DNA of 64,000 bases from Spinellus fusiger (GCA_025094145.1 JALLLS010000094.1:1-64000); one strand, 5' to 3'. Counted from the first letter of the stretch, positions 12,231 through 25,568 are shown. Notes: generated by a model not told the origin, from the letters alone. A program made the numbers and translations.

Positions 12231-13036
12231 TAGAAGCTTCAGGCTAGTTACCCAACATAACAGTTTTCACCAGAGCATGAGTGTATATTCTGACCAGCAG
12301 AATATTCCAGAGAGAGAGAGAGAGAGAATGTTGTTGTCTTGATTTTCACCAGAGAGGGCTGTTTACTTTTTGTTTAACTGCATAGACAGTGCTATACTTT
12401 AGATCCCTTTGTCTCATCTCTACCACAGACTGTAAGGGACCAATGGAAACAGGTAGGAAAAGAGTACTAGGTGTTGTGCGTATGAGACGAGATATAGTAG
12501 ATAGTATATGCTGATAACAGATATCAGAATGCGGATTTTATTATGACAATTGGATAAGTATTTATATGAATGTTTCTATGGTACTATCCAATTACTAAGT
12601 GACATATGCTATACGAATAATAAAGGAGTGTATGATCAGTGACATAGAAGTGATGCAAAATAAAGGAGTGATGCTGATGGCGGGGAAAATGGTGTAAAAT
12701 AAGAAGTGTTCAGATTAGGTCATCACACAGACTTACCTTTCTGGATATATAATCAAAGATTATTAAGAATATCACGGCTTTTTTTTTACTTGAGATATAG
12801 TTGTTTAGGTATGGTAATGTCGACGGCTTGTTCTTCTTTCCTTGTGAGTGTGCTAGTACATACAAAATATATTTTCTTTTGAGTAGCAGGTTTGAGATGG
12901 CAATATTTGCATTTGAAGTTTTTATCGTGATGAGACAAGTGAATAATCCGAAAGATGAAGGCAAAGGCACATATTAAACCCGATAGTAAGTAAGACTGAA
13001 TACCATTCTCTTTGTGTGAGTCCTTACCTTAATTCT

Positions 13037-13072
13037 TGTGTCTGTGTCTGTGTCTGTGTCTGTGTCTGTGTT
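13037..13072. repeat. TGTGTC microsatellite (mirrored at about 27286-27321)
   Basis: Six to seven tandem copies of a TGTGTC unit, present in both arms with the same copy number by eye. Equal length at such a mutable tract supports very recent origin or homogenisation of the arms. Confidence 0.8.
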
Positions 13073-14543
13073 TATTTTTAATGATTGTAATGGGTTATAA
13101 ATGAACGTAATGGGTTATAAATGAGCGGATGAAAGAGAGAGAGAGAATCATAAAAAAAAAGAAGGGAAGACGCGACCTGGCTGTCATTATATTCAATTCT
13201 GTATTGTGGTAGTCACGGTACACTCTGGTGTTAAAGCTCATATTTTATCACATGCAAGAAGACCTGAGTCTTTCGCGTCTTGACTTCTTTTTATTCTGTC
13301 TATCACTTAGTTTATTATGTATTCTCTGTTTTATCACTGACATATAGTTAAAGAGAATGAAACACTAATTTTGATCTATTTCTTATTGATTTCTTCACTT
13401 TATTGCCACTTTTATGCACCCATTTATATCAAAGACCGACCTTTGTTTTGCATTGACACAGCCAGACTCTCAGCGAGAGAACAAAAAGAAAAATTTTTTT
13501 GCTCAGTGGATGATGTATTTCTGTTGATCTATTCTTAATGGGGCATTTACTCATTACTACATGTACTGGCCTTTGGTAATGTTTAGGTTGTACATCCCAT
13601 ATGTGTTATGCTATGTTCAGGAACTCATCGCTTATAGGCTGCTTTTGTACTTTGGATTTTAAATAAGCAGGATGATGCGACAGCACTAACAAACTATTGG
13701 TGGTTTATTCACACTCACCAATAAGCCTACTACTATCTCCTGGTGTGTGTAGTAGTCTCCAGGCCAATCAAAGAGCGGAAGAAATATTTTTACCTGACAA
13801 TCATATTTAAAGTCATAGAAGGCCGGGAGACATTCCGTATAGTAGCCACTGGATTCAGAACGCGTTCTTACCTTTGCTTCTACTGATATTGTTTAACATT
13901 GTGCTGTTAGGTAATAATTACTGTGTATTCTAATGATACATACAAGATAAACGTCTATTCTCTTGAAGAATAGATGGAACTACCTGAAATAATAATAGAC
14001 ATAGCTTTAATATACTTTAAAAATAAACGTATATAATGACATATATCCTCATATTTATTTACATTTCTTTTATGTATTGCAAAATAATAATACAATATAC
14101 AGAATACCATCTCTAGACACTAGTTTAATGTGTATCTGTTATTTTCCTCACAAACAAGAGCATTTGCAAAGTACTTTTTTGTATTTTATATCCAGCATAC
14201 AACCTTACATGCATCACTAGTCTGATAAACAAGAGTTCTCTCTATTTAAATACTATGTTTATGATATATAGATAAAACTGAATATATTATAGGAAAATAT
14301 CAGTAGTAATCTGGCTGGTGTATGAAGTGTCTTTCAAATATAGTATTTCTTTCAGAATACATATCATTTGCATGGTGAATAGTACAGCAATGAGCAAGTA
14401 AAATCATCAGCTGGCTTTTTATTATTTTTATTTCCAACTTGCCATTGCGCCAGATAGATGTGGGATTTATTTACTAGCAGTGCAAATATATCAGTGCAAT
14501 TGTGAGCGGTATTGACTTTGAACTGCCGAAATAATGTTAATTT

Positions 14544-14789
14544 TTATATGCCTATTAACGTATTTCTTGGTGTATTATTAGACATCTTGGGCCATAATAT
14601 CTTATTTTTTTTTATATATAGACTCACTTTTATTTTAAAAGAGGTCTCAAGAACAGTAGAATCAAGTGAGTTTGTTTTGTCATTATTCAAGACATATTTT
14701 GGTGATAGTTCTATTGTGCCTGGTGTGGCACCATTGACTTGTACATAGGCATGTTCCTTAAACATTGAATGGACTGTAGTCACAGACAT
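14544..14789 (-). other. 81-aa open frame, unknown (left-arm copy)
   Basis: Same sequence as 25569-25814. The first 54 codons have non-repetitive composition (MSVTTVHSMFKEHAYVQVNG...), then AAAATAAAAGTGAGT offers a splice donor, after which the frame becomes lysine-rich and AT-driven. It might be the first exon of a small gene, but no downstream exon was found. Confidence 0.2.
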
Positions 14790-16437
14790 TTACTTGTAAT
14801 TTTAATAGTTGTGATGCTCTCGGATTGAGAATTAAAAGGAGATGATAGTATAGAAGAGTAAGTATTTTAGACTTTGAGTTTGTTGAAAATGTTGAAGAAT
14901 TGAGTCAATGCATTTCAAGAGGCACTGATATTGTAATCTCAATTAGTACAGCTTACAAAAGTATACGATTAGCTATAAAAACTATAGCATATATATTTGA
15001 TAAATGTAGCTCTTTATTACCAAACACACATCTTGTTCTTAGTATTATGAAAATTATTATGAAATAATCCCACTTGAAAAACTATTATAAAAAGGTGTAA
15101 TACACTATATTCAATAAGAGCTAGCATTATTGTTTGCCATTCAGATAGGAATTGTAGAAGAAATCGCATCATCTCTATTAGTAAATGATGATATAAAAAA
15201 TAGGACTCACTTATTGTCCTATGTTTGCTCTACTTCTTTATTATGCTTTAGGTTCTCTGTTTATTAATGTCGATATAAATTCCTCTGTTCCTATTCATGC
15301 GTCAACTGTCTTTAATCACAAGTTAAACTCTAATCTAAGTGCTGTATCTCACAATAACTAACTATATCCCTCCATTCATTTCTTATCTGTGAAGCCTATG
15401 TCAACAGAATTCTTATTCAGAGAACAACAAAAAAGAACTCAAACAATCAAGGCAAATTTCGGGAGAATGGCAGAGGGCAGTGTAGAGATGCTACTTTCAT
15501 GCTTTTCGTACAGCCTGACTATAGGCCTCATCTAGCATGTTGATATTGTTTGAAATGAGGCATGCACAGAAATGCAATGCTTTATATAATCAAGATCGAT
15601 TCTGATCCTGTCATAGTTTTTGAAGTAGATCCAATCTCCAATAATTATGGGGGTATTATCACTGCTAGAATAAGAGCAAAAGCATTACTTCGTGATTGAT
15701 GTCTATGGTCCCACAATTAATTACGGGCTACTTTGATAACAAATACTTTTGCGTATTTTCTTTATAAAAACAACACATACTCATTTCCTTCTCTGCTAAT
15801 CATGCAGATACTATATCACTTGGACGCATAAAGTTGTAGCACCAAAGAAGTGAGCTGTACTGGTTAAAAAGGGAAGAAGGAAGATTGTTCTCAGCTTGAT
15901 TATGAGGGCGAGACAAAGCGTGAAAAATAGGGGGTGTCACGTGTGTGATAGACTCTCTAACTGTGCTTATACCCGATGGGTTTTGTCTGATGCCTTTGCT
16001 ACTTTATTCCCACCACCTTATCCATGATTACTTTATAGATTGTATTGGTTCTAATCCTAGTGTAGTATATTTTACTATAGAAAATGTATGTAAGCTAGGC
16101 ACATATTGAACAATCGATCCAAACTCGATCTTTTTACTATTGATTCTTTTGCTGAACGTTGGACCAGTCACGTGTATGACTCATTATCCATGAGCTTACC
16201 GTGTGTCCTATAGAGTATAAAGAACATACCTACCCTAAACTTGGTATATACTGCTGCTATTATATTACTGTTTTGTGTTGTGCTTAGTCTGAAGAGTATT
16301 GACTCTTGTTCTGGTAGCTTTTCTCTTGAAAGTGTAGGCTATAAAGCCATAAATAGGCATATATTATAAGGAACACCACAAGTTGAACAAACCTTCCAAA
16401 AAGGCGGCTGAAATACGTCCAGCGCAGATAAAAAATT

Positions 16438-16598
16438 GGGGAGAACACTGGGGCCTTGAGGCCCTGGGATTACACTTGTACCAATCCAAAAATCATCATT
16501 ATTACGCGGTGTGATCTTCTGCGGTAGAATCTGATCCTAAACAGACAATTCTATATAAGGTACTACACAGATTGAGGCGCTGGTACAGGTGCCTCCCC
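16438..16598. mobile_element. GC-rich 161-bp island, possible short non-autonomous element (mirrored at 23760-23920)
   Basis: A compact GC-rich block in very AT-rich surroundings. It starts GGGGAGAACACTGGGGCCTT and ends GGTACAGGTGCCTCCCC. The two ends share an inverted GGGGAG and loosely related continuation, which resembles degraded terminal repeats. It also contains a local palindrome, GGGGCCTTGAGGCCC. No coding potential and no target duplication seen. The classification is tentative. Confidence 0.3.
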
Positions 16599-17009
16599 AC
16601 CCTATTTTTTTATTCTAATAAATATTAAAGTAAAATAGAGTCCTTTACAAGAAGAATAAAAATAAAAAGTAAAATAGAGTGTGTCCTATTGATTATGGGT
16701 GATCGTTGATTGATTTTTGACTCTTACGCGTACACTCTACACAAATATCCTTTTATGGCAGAGTCATTCTCTATATAGAATATCTCTTCCACCTTTCCCA
16801 TAAGCCTGGTTTTTATCATTAATATGAGCAACGCACATTACACTGTAAAGAGACTTCTTTCTTTGATCTGATGGTGATGATACCAAGACAATGATACATG
16901 GACCGTATTATATACAAGAGACCTTGACCAGTCATACAAAAGCGTGTGTTTTATTTTCATTCATAAGAAAGCACTGTCCATCTCACTCAAGTGTACTATG
17001 GAAAAGGTA

Positions 17010-17135
17010 TTAGTATCTGGTACCACCACCCTTTGATTCCATGACAACCGTACATCTCCTAGACATGCTCTCAATAAGGCTGTTGATCTTTTCTAAGGGT
17101 GTCTTTTGCCATTCAAGCAACAGAGCAACCTCCAG
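17010..17135 (-). pseudogene. Tc1-type transposase C-terminal fragment (left arm)
   Basis: Mirror of 23223-23348. It encodes the family's final 41 residues and the natural stop codon; see the right-arm entry for motifs. The remainder of the transposase is missing from the arm. Confidence 0.75.
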
Positions 17136-17519
17136 ATCCCTGAGAGTACTTTAGATAGCCATTCTCTTGCGAGTTGTGACTATAGAATCATTAGTGGTCA
17201 TGCTCTGGTGGAGCTCCTTTAGTGTCTGAAAAGAATCTTGATCCACTTCTCAAGACACTTTTCTCTTATCTCTCTCAGTAATGAGGGGTTAGCACCCAGT
17301 GCTTTTCTCGGACTTGAAATTTCCTGTGTCTCTGTGTCTCTGTGTCCCTTGGAATTCGAAATACAGTAGTAAAGTTTACATTAAATCAATTGGCATATAG
17401 GGTGTGAAAAGGTAGTAGAATTAGAAAAGATACACAATACATATATATTTGTAGCATCTTTGTTTTTAAAAATAAATCGATGTATTACACTACAGGGTTA
17501 TCTTTTAAAGACAATACAG

Positions 17520-17760
17520 AGTCTTATTCTTTAAACACCAAGCAAATCCACAAAGGTATTTACGAGTCACCAAAGATCAGGCTTCAATAGCACGACTGGG
17601 TGGAGTTTCTTCCTCCATGAGAGTAACTCAGTGCACATTTCTCTTCACAATAGCCAACATTGCTCTATTGGATTCATCTCAAGGGAATATGGCGACATAA
17701 TACACACTTTTTCAAGTTCAATGGATCTTATCTCAGCAGTTACTAGTTCTATTTAACAAC
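17520..17760 (-). pseudogene. Second Tc1/IS630-family transposase relic (spacer)
   Basis: On the minus strand, 17700-17655 gives SPYSLEMNPIEQCWLL, a close match to the DDE_3 signature PPYSPxLNPIEQCWS. Just upstream is IELEKVCIM, which fits the strand preceding it. Downstream, in a shifted frame, MEEETPPSRAIEA fits the family's post-DDE helix (LxEEETLxxRIxEAC). Stops and a frameshift show that it is dead. Its signature differs from that of the transposase tail inside the arms, and a probable transposon end lies between them, so it is probably a different element. Confidence 0.7.
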
Positions 17761-19144
17761 AGCAAAAGATTATTAGTCTTTCTTTGATGTCACTTTGACT
17801 CACCTTTTTATCTATTCTCTTTCTTATCATACTCTAGTCAGGTTATGCTTTAGACTGATCCTTGTCACTCTACAATAATCAAGACTGGATTAGGTTATCT
17901 GGTACCCTATCTAGTGCATGCTGAATCAAATACCAAGCGTACCAATATCATAGATAGCCATGAAATACACAGTGCAAAAATATCCACCTTGGATGTCTAA
18001 GAACAACAACAACAACAACAACAACAAAAGAGATAAGATATCTCTTGTTCTGCCACTTCTCTTGTCTTTTTCTTTACCTGTTCGAGTAAGAACCACCAAA
18101 TGATAAGTTTATCAGACCTGCTTTCATGTATGATGGTGTTAAAATGACCCCAGTACATAAAATAGATGAAGGTAAATGGCTTGTGATCGGGCTCCCCCGC
18201 ACTGATAAGACACGCAAGGTTATCCCCGGCCCGCAAGATTACACACTTCCATCTGCTGAGATAAGCGGCTTGTGGTCGAGCCCCATCACATTAAGCAATT
18301 GGTTCACAAGACTACAGGCCCCTAGCTGTTGAACCTAGATGACTTATAGTAACACTCCCCAGTGCAATAATGAGACGAGGCCCGCAAGATTACGCCCTTC
18401 AAACATATGTTTAGGAGTCAAATTAACATTGCAACAACACAATGGATAGCAAGATGACCAGACACACCCTTGAGCAGCCATGAAGTATAGCGTGTAAGCA
18501 TGTCCACTTTGAATGTCTAAGAAGAACAAAAGACTAAAACAAAAACAAAAACAAAAACAAAGGGAGACAGTATTCTCAACATTTTCACGTTTATACCTTA
18601 ACAAGAGGAGGCATCTGGTTAGTCTTCAGTTTATGAGTCCAACGCGTTGTTCATTACACCATGCAGGCAAGATAGAAAAAAAAAAAGATAGAAAAGAAGG
18701 ATAAAAAGGAGGGTACAACCCACTCAAATAAACATGACGCACACATATTCTAATTGGCTGAAGTATGGCTTGTGTCACACTGCTATTCAAACAGCACCCC
18801 TTTCTTGTACTCACGCACTACTTTCCACAAAGGCAAATGACTATAGAGTATTGTTGGTGCTTTACTAGTCTACAACAAAATATGTTATGGACACAGTTTA
18901 ATCGGCATTCTTGAAATGGTAGAATCTGATTTGGTTCATTTTAAAAGCTGCACTGGCTTTTATTAAAGAAGCATGCTGCTCCTATCCCTGAGTGTATCAA
19001 AGTAAAACATTTCTGTAGTGTCTTGATTCTAGTCACTGATGATGTTGGTGATTCACTTGAAGAAAACTTGTCAGCTTAAATTGTCACATACAAAACACTT
19101 CTGATGGTACTGTTGTAATCTTTAAGGAACAACTGTGTTTGGAC

Positions 19145-19260
19145 AGGCAGAGAGTACTAGATTTTGTGCGTCTTGGATGGAAGATAGTGTAGAGTATTGT
19201 CTGGTGACAGAGATCAGAGTGCATATTCTATCATGACACTTGGAAGGGTATCAATACTGA
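19145..19260 (+). repeat. Diverged third copy of an arm segment
   Basis: Sequence from ACAGGCAGAGAGTACTAG to about 19260 aligns by eye with 12455-12570 of the left arm (ACAGGTAGGAAAAGAGTACT...). Shared words include TTGTGCGT, CAGAGATCAGA against CAGATATCAGA, and ATGACA. It is clearly older than the arm duplication. It shows that the arms contain a repeated family rather than unique DNA. Confidence 0.55.
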
Positions 19261-21681
19261 TGTCTCCAAGTGAATAATGACATGGATATACAACCTTTCA
19301 TAAAAACATGATTGATCTTATTAATACACTAGAATATCAATTAAACTCACTATTCTTTAAATCAAAATAATCAATCATAATCTTGAGCAATTATCAATAA
19401 AAGGTATAGCACAGTCTTTCTATATTATTATTAAAACAAGACTTACATGTCAAAGATAGAAACAAGTCCTCACTACTGGATTTTATAAAGATCAATAGTA
19501 GATATACCAGATATAGAGCTGATATTAAGATTGTATCTTTGGCCTAAAGTTTATGAATATGATTTGTAGGTTTCATTTGAAAATAATAGTATTAGAAGAA
19601 ATACCAATATAATAGTAAGATTGACAGTGTTTATTTAATATTAGTGTTGTAGTATTTACTAATCTTACAAGTTATCTATAGTAATATGTTCTATTATTGG
19701 ATCTGATCAATTATCATAACAGAGTACTAGTATCATTAGATAAAGATGAGTATCTTCTAATGATTTTCCAGTTGACGGGAAAATAGTCATTCCACTAATG
19801 CTGTGATTATTATAATAGCTCTTAGACATAACAATGTGAGATCATTGTATGAATATAGTGATAGTTTCTCACAATAGCAAATAATAAACACAATATTGAT
19901 ACTGTTAAATATAAGTAGGGATAATTAGAGTCAAAAAAAGATGCTTTTATTAAAACAGACTTGATGAGTCTATTGATACAAAATAGACAAGTGATTGTGT
20001 ATGAAGAATCACCTATCACTACTTTCGCAGACCTGTTAATTACGACTGGCTTAGTGGAATTTAATACGCAGAATCTTAACTATACAATAAGTTGTAGAAA
20101 GAGATGAATTAATAACTAATCAGTGATTAATCACATTGTCAATGTATTTACAACACATTTAGTGATTGCACATCTAGTTTATACAGTAGCAGCAATAGAA
20201 ACTGTATTGTATTTTTATTATATTTAGTTATATATATATGTCATTCTGGGAATATCAGTGTGTGTGTGCGTTTGTGTGTAATAATAATAAAGGGTTCTGT
20301 CTACTATTGGGTTAAAAGGAGATTCCAATCATACAGTCAGAGAAATATCCACAGCCATTCATAGTATACTATAAGAGTTGCTACTATCAGCAGCACTACA
20401 CATTTAGTATCTTCTCTTTCTTATTGCTGTGGTTTACTCATTCTTTCATTAAACTAGTTGTTGTTTATATATGAATACTCATCCATACAATGCCATATGA
20501 ATGAAATATAACAGCGACTTAGACAGAGTGTATGTGACAGCAACACAGAATCGGCAAAAGAACCATCCTGTATGAATGTAAGTCTACAGTCAGTCTGCCT
20601 AATTTATCCTCTCACACATACAGCTAACCGTGTAGAGGCAGTCTTAAGAACAGTAAATAGTTATAATTCTACAGTTTGGCTTTAATAATAATAATAATAA
20701 AAATAGGCACATGCACAGCTGTTGATAGTTTCTACTATAAAGATATATACCAACTCATTTGCATCTTAGATATCAACCGCACTCATTATCCTGCTGACTT
20801 GAACAGCTCAACCATAGAACACAAATCTATAGCTTAGTTTTGATATTGTTATCTATGTTTGATCTAACAATTATTTCCTAATGTTCAGATAGTGTTTTAT
20901 CTGAATATTTACACTACACAACCATCCCTCAACAAACATATTTAATAATATCCATTCAATTGTTAAATACAACACCAAAGTCAACCAACATTCTATCCAC
21001 AAAGTAATCAGTGGGGATAGTATGCTTATACAAAAGAGAGTAATGCCAACACATCTCATAGTCAGTGAAATGAGTCTTTACTAGTGCACTATCATTCTTC
21101 TGTTATGTATCAAGAGTAGAGCTTATTAAGAGAACAAGACATCAGAATATGTCAGTGTGTGTGTGATTATAGAATGATTATTTCATGTTGTTTCTAGCAT
21201 TTGCATGACACATGATCTACATAAAGACCAATGTCATGATAATACTCTACCGACAGATGTTTGTGTTCTAGATAAGTACCAGATAAACCAACAAAAGAAG
21301 ACACAGAATGTATATCCAGTAGAAAGGATTCCTCACTAACAGTGTAAAGAATTCAATACAAGAGAACATGTGTATCATAAACAGACTACTAATGACAGTC
21401 TAAAAGAAACAACTTGAGGGATGTAAAAATAGTGAGATGTCAATGATATGATGAAGAGTTGACAGTGACATCTCAATCGTAAGCAAAACAAAAGTATCGG
21501 CTACACACATCAGTGGTTGCACTTATTCCAATGCAACTGTCACCAGAACAGATCCATACCAGTAGCATGAGATAACATCTTGGCAAGTGGTTATACCTAT
21601 ATCAATTAAAAGATGTCATGGAGTGTATCATCTGCTCCAGGATGACTACCAAAAAAGTGTCTTGAGTACTCACTGTAGTAG

Positions 21682-22026
21682 TTATCCAGTAGCAAATACA
21701 CAACACTCTTCTTGGATAACCAACAGATTCTGATCCACCAAAGTCATTTCTACTGGATCTGATGTCTGTAAGTACTGATATATATATAAGAACTGGATTG
21801 ACTCTTCTTTAACTATGACTGTAGAGTGAAGAGCCAAAAGACAAGTAAATAGAGACTGAAGCATGGCCAGTCCAAGCAATGTGAATATGATGGATACTGC
21901 TTGACGATAGGAACAGAGTGAGTTTACTAGAAGGACACCGTCGACATTGAAAGATAACAGAGAAGAGTGTGTTGTTTGTGGCCTAAATCCACTATTGTCT
22001 GTGGATAACCAGCAGCGATTGCACAC
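21682..22026 (-). other. 114-aa hydrophobic open frame, unknown
   Basis: A frame with a clear hydrophobic stretch (VSIIFTLLGLAMLQSLFTCL) and several cysteines, followed upstream by overlapping open frames to about 22240. The composition is less AT-driven than its surroundings. It may be a decayed membrane-protein exon. No family is recognised and no coherent spliced model could be built. Confidence 0.2.
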
Positions 22027-23222
22027 ACAGGAGTTACTGATAAAAGTCTATGGCAAGACTCGAGTGGTGGGTGCTGAGTTGCCATGAGGACTGGTGGTAG
22101 AGAGTCTATCTTTTCTCTGAGGGTGTCTGTGGTGTGTATTAAGAAAAGCCGTAAAGTAGAATAGCATAGTGTATATCCCAGTGCAACGAGCAATAAGCAG
22201 CGATAGACTCAAACAATTGAGACTGTGCTTCTAGATGACTCATGACGTTGAAGATGACGCTTCTCAAAGAACAACTTCTTTTCCAAACAAAAATAACTCT
22301 AGAGTTTATTGTTTAGTGAGTGGATGAGGGATGACGTTGTTGTTGAACTCCAGTGTGTTGTGTTGACTAAAGACAGTACAGTACAGTTCAAAATATTTAT
22401 TTTATTTTTTATTGTGGGTGCGAGATGCTATTCAAGCTTTGGGCCTAATAGCCCCCTTATGAGATTGTTTGAATGATGAATAGACATATAAACACTCTAA
22501 ATACTCAAGTGAAAAAATTAAATGCAGAGAATGGAAACAGAAGGATAAGAGAGTAGAAAGCCTTGAATGAAGAGAAATGAGTAGAAAGAATGGCAAAGAA
22601 TGGTTAAGAATACACATCCAAAAAGGCCATAAAGTCAGCAAGGAAAACAGAACACCAAACATATAACCATCATCCTGTGGCGATTATGAATTCAATAAGC
22701 AAGCTGCCAGCTGATGATCCTACCACAAAGTCTCAATTAAACGTGCCTCGATCAATGGCTTGCAGCAGTATTAACAGACTGGGCCAAGGATATATCCATT
22801 GAACAGAAAGACTTGGCCGTGCACGGTAGAAGATTTAGACAATAGTCAATGAGGTGAACGTCTTTTAGTGTAATACATCGATTTATTTTTAAAAACAAAG
22901 ATGCTACAAATATATATGTATTGTGTATCTTTTCTAATTCTACTACCTTTTCACACCCTATATGCCAATTGATTTAATGTAAACTTTACTACTGTATTTC
23001 GAATTCCAAGGGACACAGAGACACAGAGACACAGGAAATTTCAAGTCCGAGAAAAGCACTGGGTGCTAACCCCTCATTACTGAGAGAGATAAGAGAAAAG
23101 TGTCTTGAGAAGTGGATCAAGATTCTTTTCAGACACTAAAGGAGCTCCACCAGAGCATGACCACTAATGATTCTATAGTCACAACTCGCAAGAGAATGGC
23201 TATCTAAAGTACTCTCAGGGAT

Positions 23223-23348
23223 CTGGAGGTTGCTCTGTTGCTTGAATGGCAAAAGACACCCTTAGAAAAGATCAACAGCCTTATTGAGAGCATGTCTAGG
23301 AGATGTACGGTTGTCATGGAATCAAAGGGTGGTGGTACCAGATACTAA
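23223..23348 (+). pseudogene. Tc1-type transposase C-terminal fragment (right arm)
   Basis: The frame reads LEVALLLEWQKTPLEKINSL, then IESMSRRCTVVMESKGGGTR, Y and a stop. This is the classical end of Tc1-family transposases (EWxxIPQExIxxLIxSMPRRxxAVIxAKGGxTxY), with the P of MPRR replaced by S. Forty-one codons are uninterrupted, but sequence upstream (from about 23100) is disrupted by stops. About 150 bp upstream lies the motif GCACTGGGTGCTAAC, a candidate transposon terminus. The fragment lacks the catalytic DDE residues and cannot be active. Confidence 0.78.
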
Positions 23349-25568
23349 TACCTTTTCCATAGTACACTTGAGTGAGATGGACAGTGCTTTCTTATGAATG
23401 AAAATAAAACACACGCTTTTGTATGACTGGTCAAGGTCTCTTGTATATAATACGGTCCATGTATCATTGTCTTGGTATCATCACCATCAGATCAAAGAAA
23501 GAAGTCTCTTTACAGTGTAATGTGCGTTGCTCATATTAATGATAAAAACCAGGCTTATGGGAAAGGTGGAAGAGATATTCTATATAGAGAATGACTCTGC
23601 CATAAAAGGATATTTGTGTAGAGTGTACGCGTAAGAGTCAAAAATCAATCAACGATCACCCATAATCAATAGGACACACTCTATTTTACTTTTTATTTTT
23701 ATTCTTCTTGTAAAGGACTCTATTTTACTTTAATATTTATTAGAATAAAAAAATAGGGTGGGGAGGCACCTGTACCAGCGCCTCAATCTGTGTAGTACCT
23801 TATATAGAATTGTCTGTTTAGGATCAGATTCTACCGCAGAAGATCACACCGCGTAATAATGATGATTTTTGGATTGGTACAAGTGTAATCCCAGGGCCTC
23901 AAGGCCCCAGTGTTCTCCCCAATTTTTTATCTGCGCTGGACGTATTTCAGCCGCCTTTTTGGAAGGTTTGTTCAACTTGTGGTGTTCCTTATAATATATG
24001 CCTATTTATGGCTTTATAGCCTACACTTTCAAGAGAAAAGCTACCAGAACAAGAGTCAATACTCTTCAGACTAAGCACAACACAAAACAGTAATATAATA
24101 GCAGCAGTATATACCAAGTTTAGGGTAGGTATGTTCTTTATACTCTATAGGACACACGGTAAGCTCATGGATAATGAGTCATACACGTGACTGGTCCAAC
24201 GTTCAGCAAAAGAATCAATAGTAAAAAGATCGAGTTTGGATCGATTGTTCAATATGTGCCTAGCTTACATACATTTTCTATAGTAAAATATACTACACTA
24301 GGATTAGAACCAATACAATCTATAAAGTAATCATGGATAAGGTGGTGGGAATAAAGTAGCAAAGGCATCAGACAAAACCCATCGGGTATAAGCACAGTTA
24401 GAGAGTCTATCACACACGTGACACCCCCTATTTTTCACGCTTTGTCTCGCCCTCATAATCAAGCTGAGAACAATCTTCCTTCTTCCCTTTTTAACCAGTA
24501 CAGCTCACTTCTTTGGTGCTACAACTTTATGCGTCCAAGTGATATAGTATCTGCATGATTAGCAGAGAAGGAAATGAGTATGTGTTGTTTTTATAAAGAA
24601 AATACGCAAAAGTATTTGTTATCAAAGTAGCCCGTAATTAATTGTGGGACCATAGACATCAATCACGAAGTAATGCTTTTGCTCTTATTCTAGCAGTGAT
24701 AATACCCCCATAATTATTGGAGATTGGATCTACTTCAAAAACTATGACAGGATCAGAATCGATCTTGATTATATAAAGCATTGCATTTCTGTGCATGCCT
24801 CATTTCAAACAATATCAACATGCTAGATGAGGCCTATAGTCAGGCTGTACGAAAAGCATGAAAGTAGCATCTCTACACTGCCCTCTGCCATTCTCCCGAA
24901 ATTTGCCTTGATTGTTTGAGTTCTTTTTTGTTGTTCTCTGAATAAGAATTCTGTTGACATAGGCTTCACAGATAAGAAATGAATGGAGGGATATAGTTAG
25001 TTATTGTGAGATACAGCACTTAGATTAGAGTTTAACTTGTGATTAAAGACAGTTGACGCATGAATAGGAACAGAGGAATTTATATCGACATTAATAAACA
25101 GAGAACCTAAAGCATAATAAAGAAGTAGAGCAAACATAGGACAATAAGTGAGTCCTATTTTTTATATCATCATTTACTAATAGAGATGATGCGATTTCTT
25201 CTACAATTCCTATCTGAATGGCAAACAATAATGCTAGCTCTTATTGAATATAGTGTATTACACCTTTTTATAATAGTTTTTCAAGTGGGATTATTTCATA
25301 ATAATTTTCATAATACTAAGAACAAGATGTGTGTTTGGTAATAAAGAGCTACATTTATCAAATATATATGCTATAGTTTTTATAGCTAATCGTATACTTT
25401 TGTAAGCTGTACTAATTGAGATTACAATATCAGTGCCTCTTGAAATGCATTGACTCAATTCTTCAACATTTTCAACAAACTCAAAGTCTAAAATACTTAC
25501 TCTTCTATACTATCATCTCCTTTTAATTCTCAATCCGAGAGCATCACAACTATTAAAATTACAAGTAA

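Larger units (their letters stand above)
10226..17492. repeat. Left arm of 7.27-kb inverted repeat
   Basis: The arm is the reverse complement of 22866-30130. Corresponding positions add to 40356 in the outer part and 40358 in the inner part. The 2-bp step is caused by a GA microsatellite near 12310-12330 that has one more GA unit in this arm. At the outer edge GTATTTTATCAAG (10226) still matches, while flanking bases differ and only patchy similarity continues to about 10208. At the inner edge identity ends after GATGTATTACACTA at 17492. In the stretches compared I saw no other difference. Contents: eroded coding-like exons (10502-12230, minus strand), an 81-aa frame at 14544-14789, a TGTGTC microsatellite near 13037-13072, a GC-rich island at 16438-16598 and a Tc1 transposase C-terminus at 17010-17135. 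Confidence 0.95.
17493..22865. other. Spacer between inverted-repeat arms
   Basis: 5.4 kb, AT-rich, without a defensible gene. It contains: a Tc1-family relic at 17520-17760; an AAC microsatellite at 18001-18028; a less AT-rich patch at 18180-18400 in which GGCCCGCAAGATTAC occurs once and GCCCGCAAGATTACG a second time about 145 bp later; a diverged duplication (about 17953-18010 resembles 18472-18530); and a diverged copy of an arm segment at 19145-19260. The ORFs here lack family resemblance. Confidence 0.6.
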
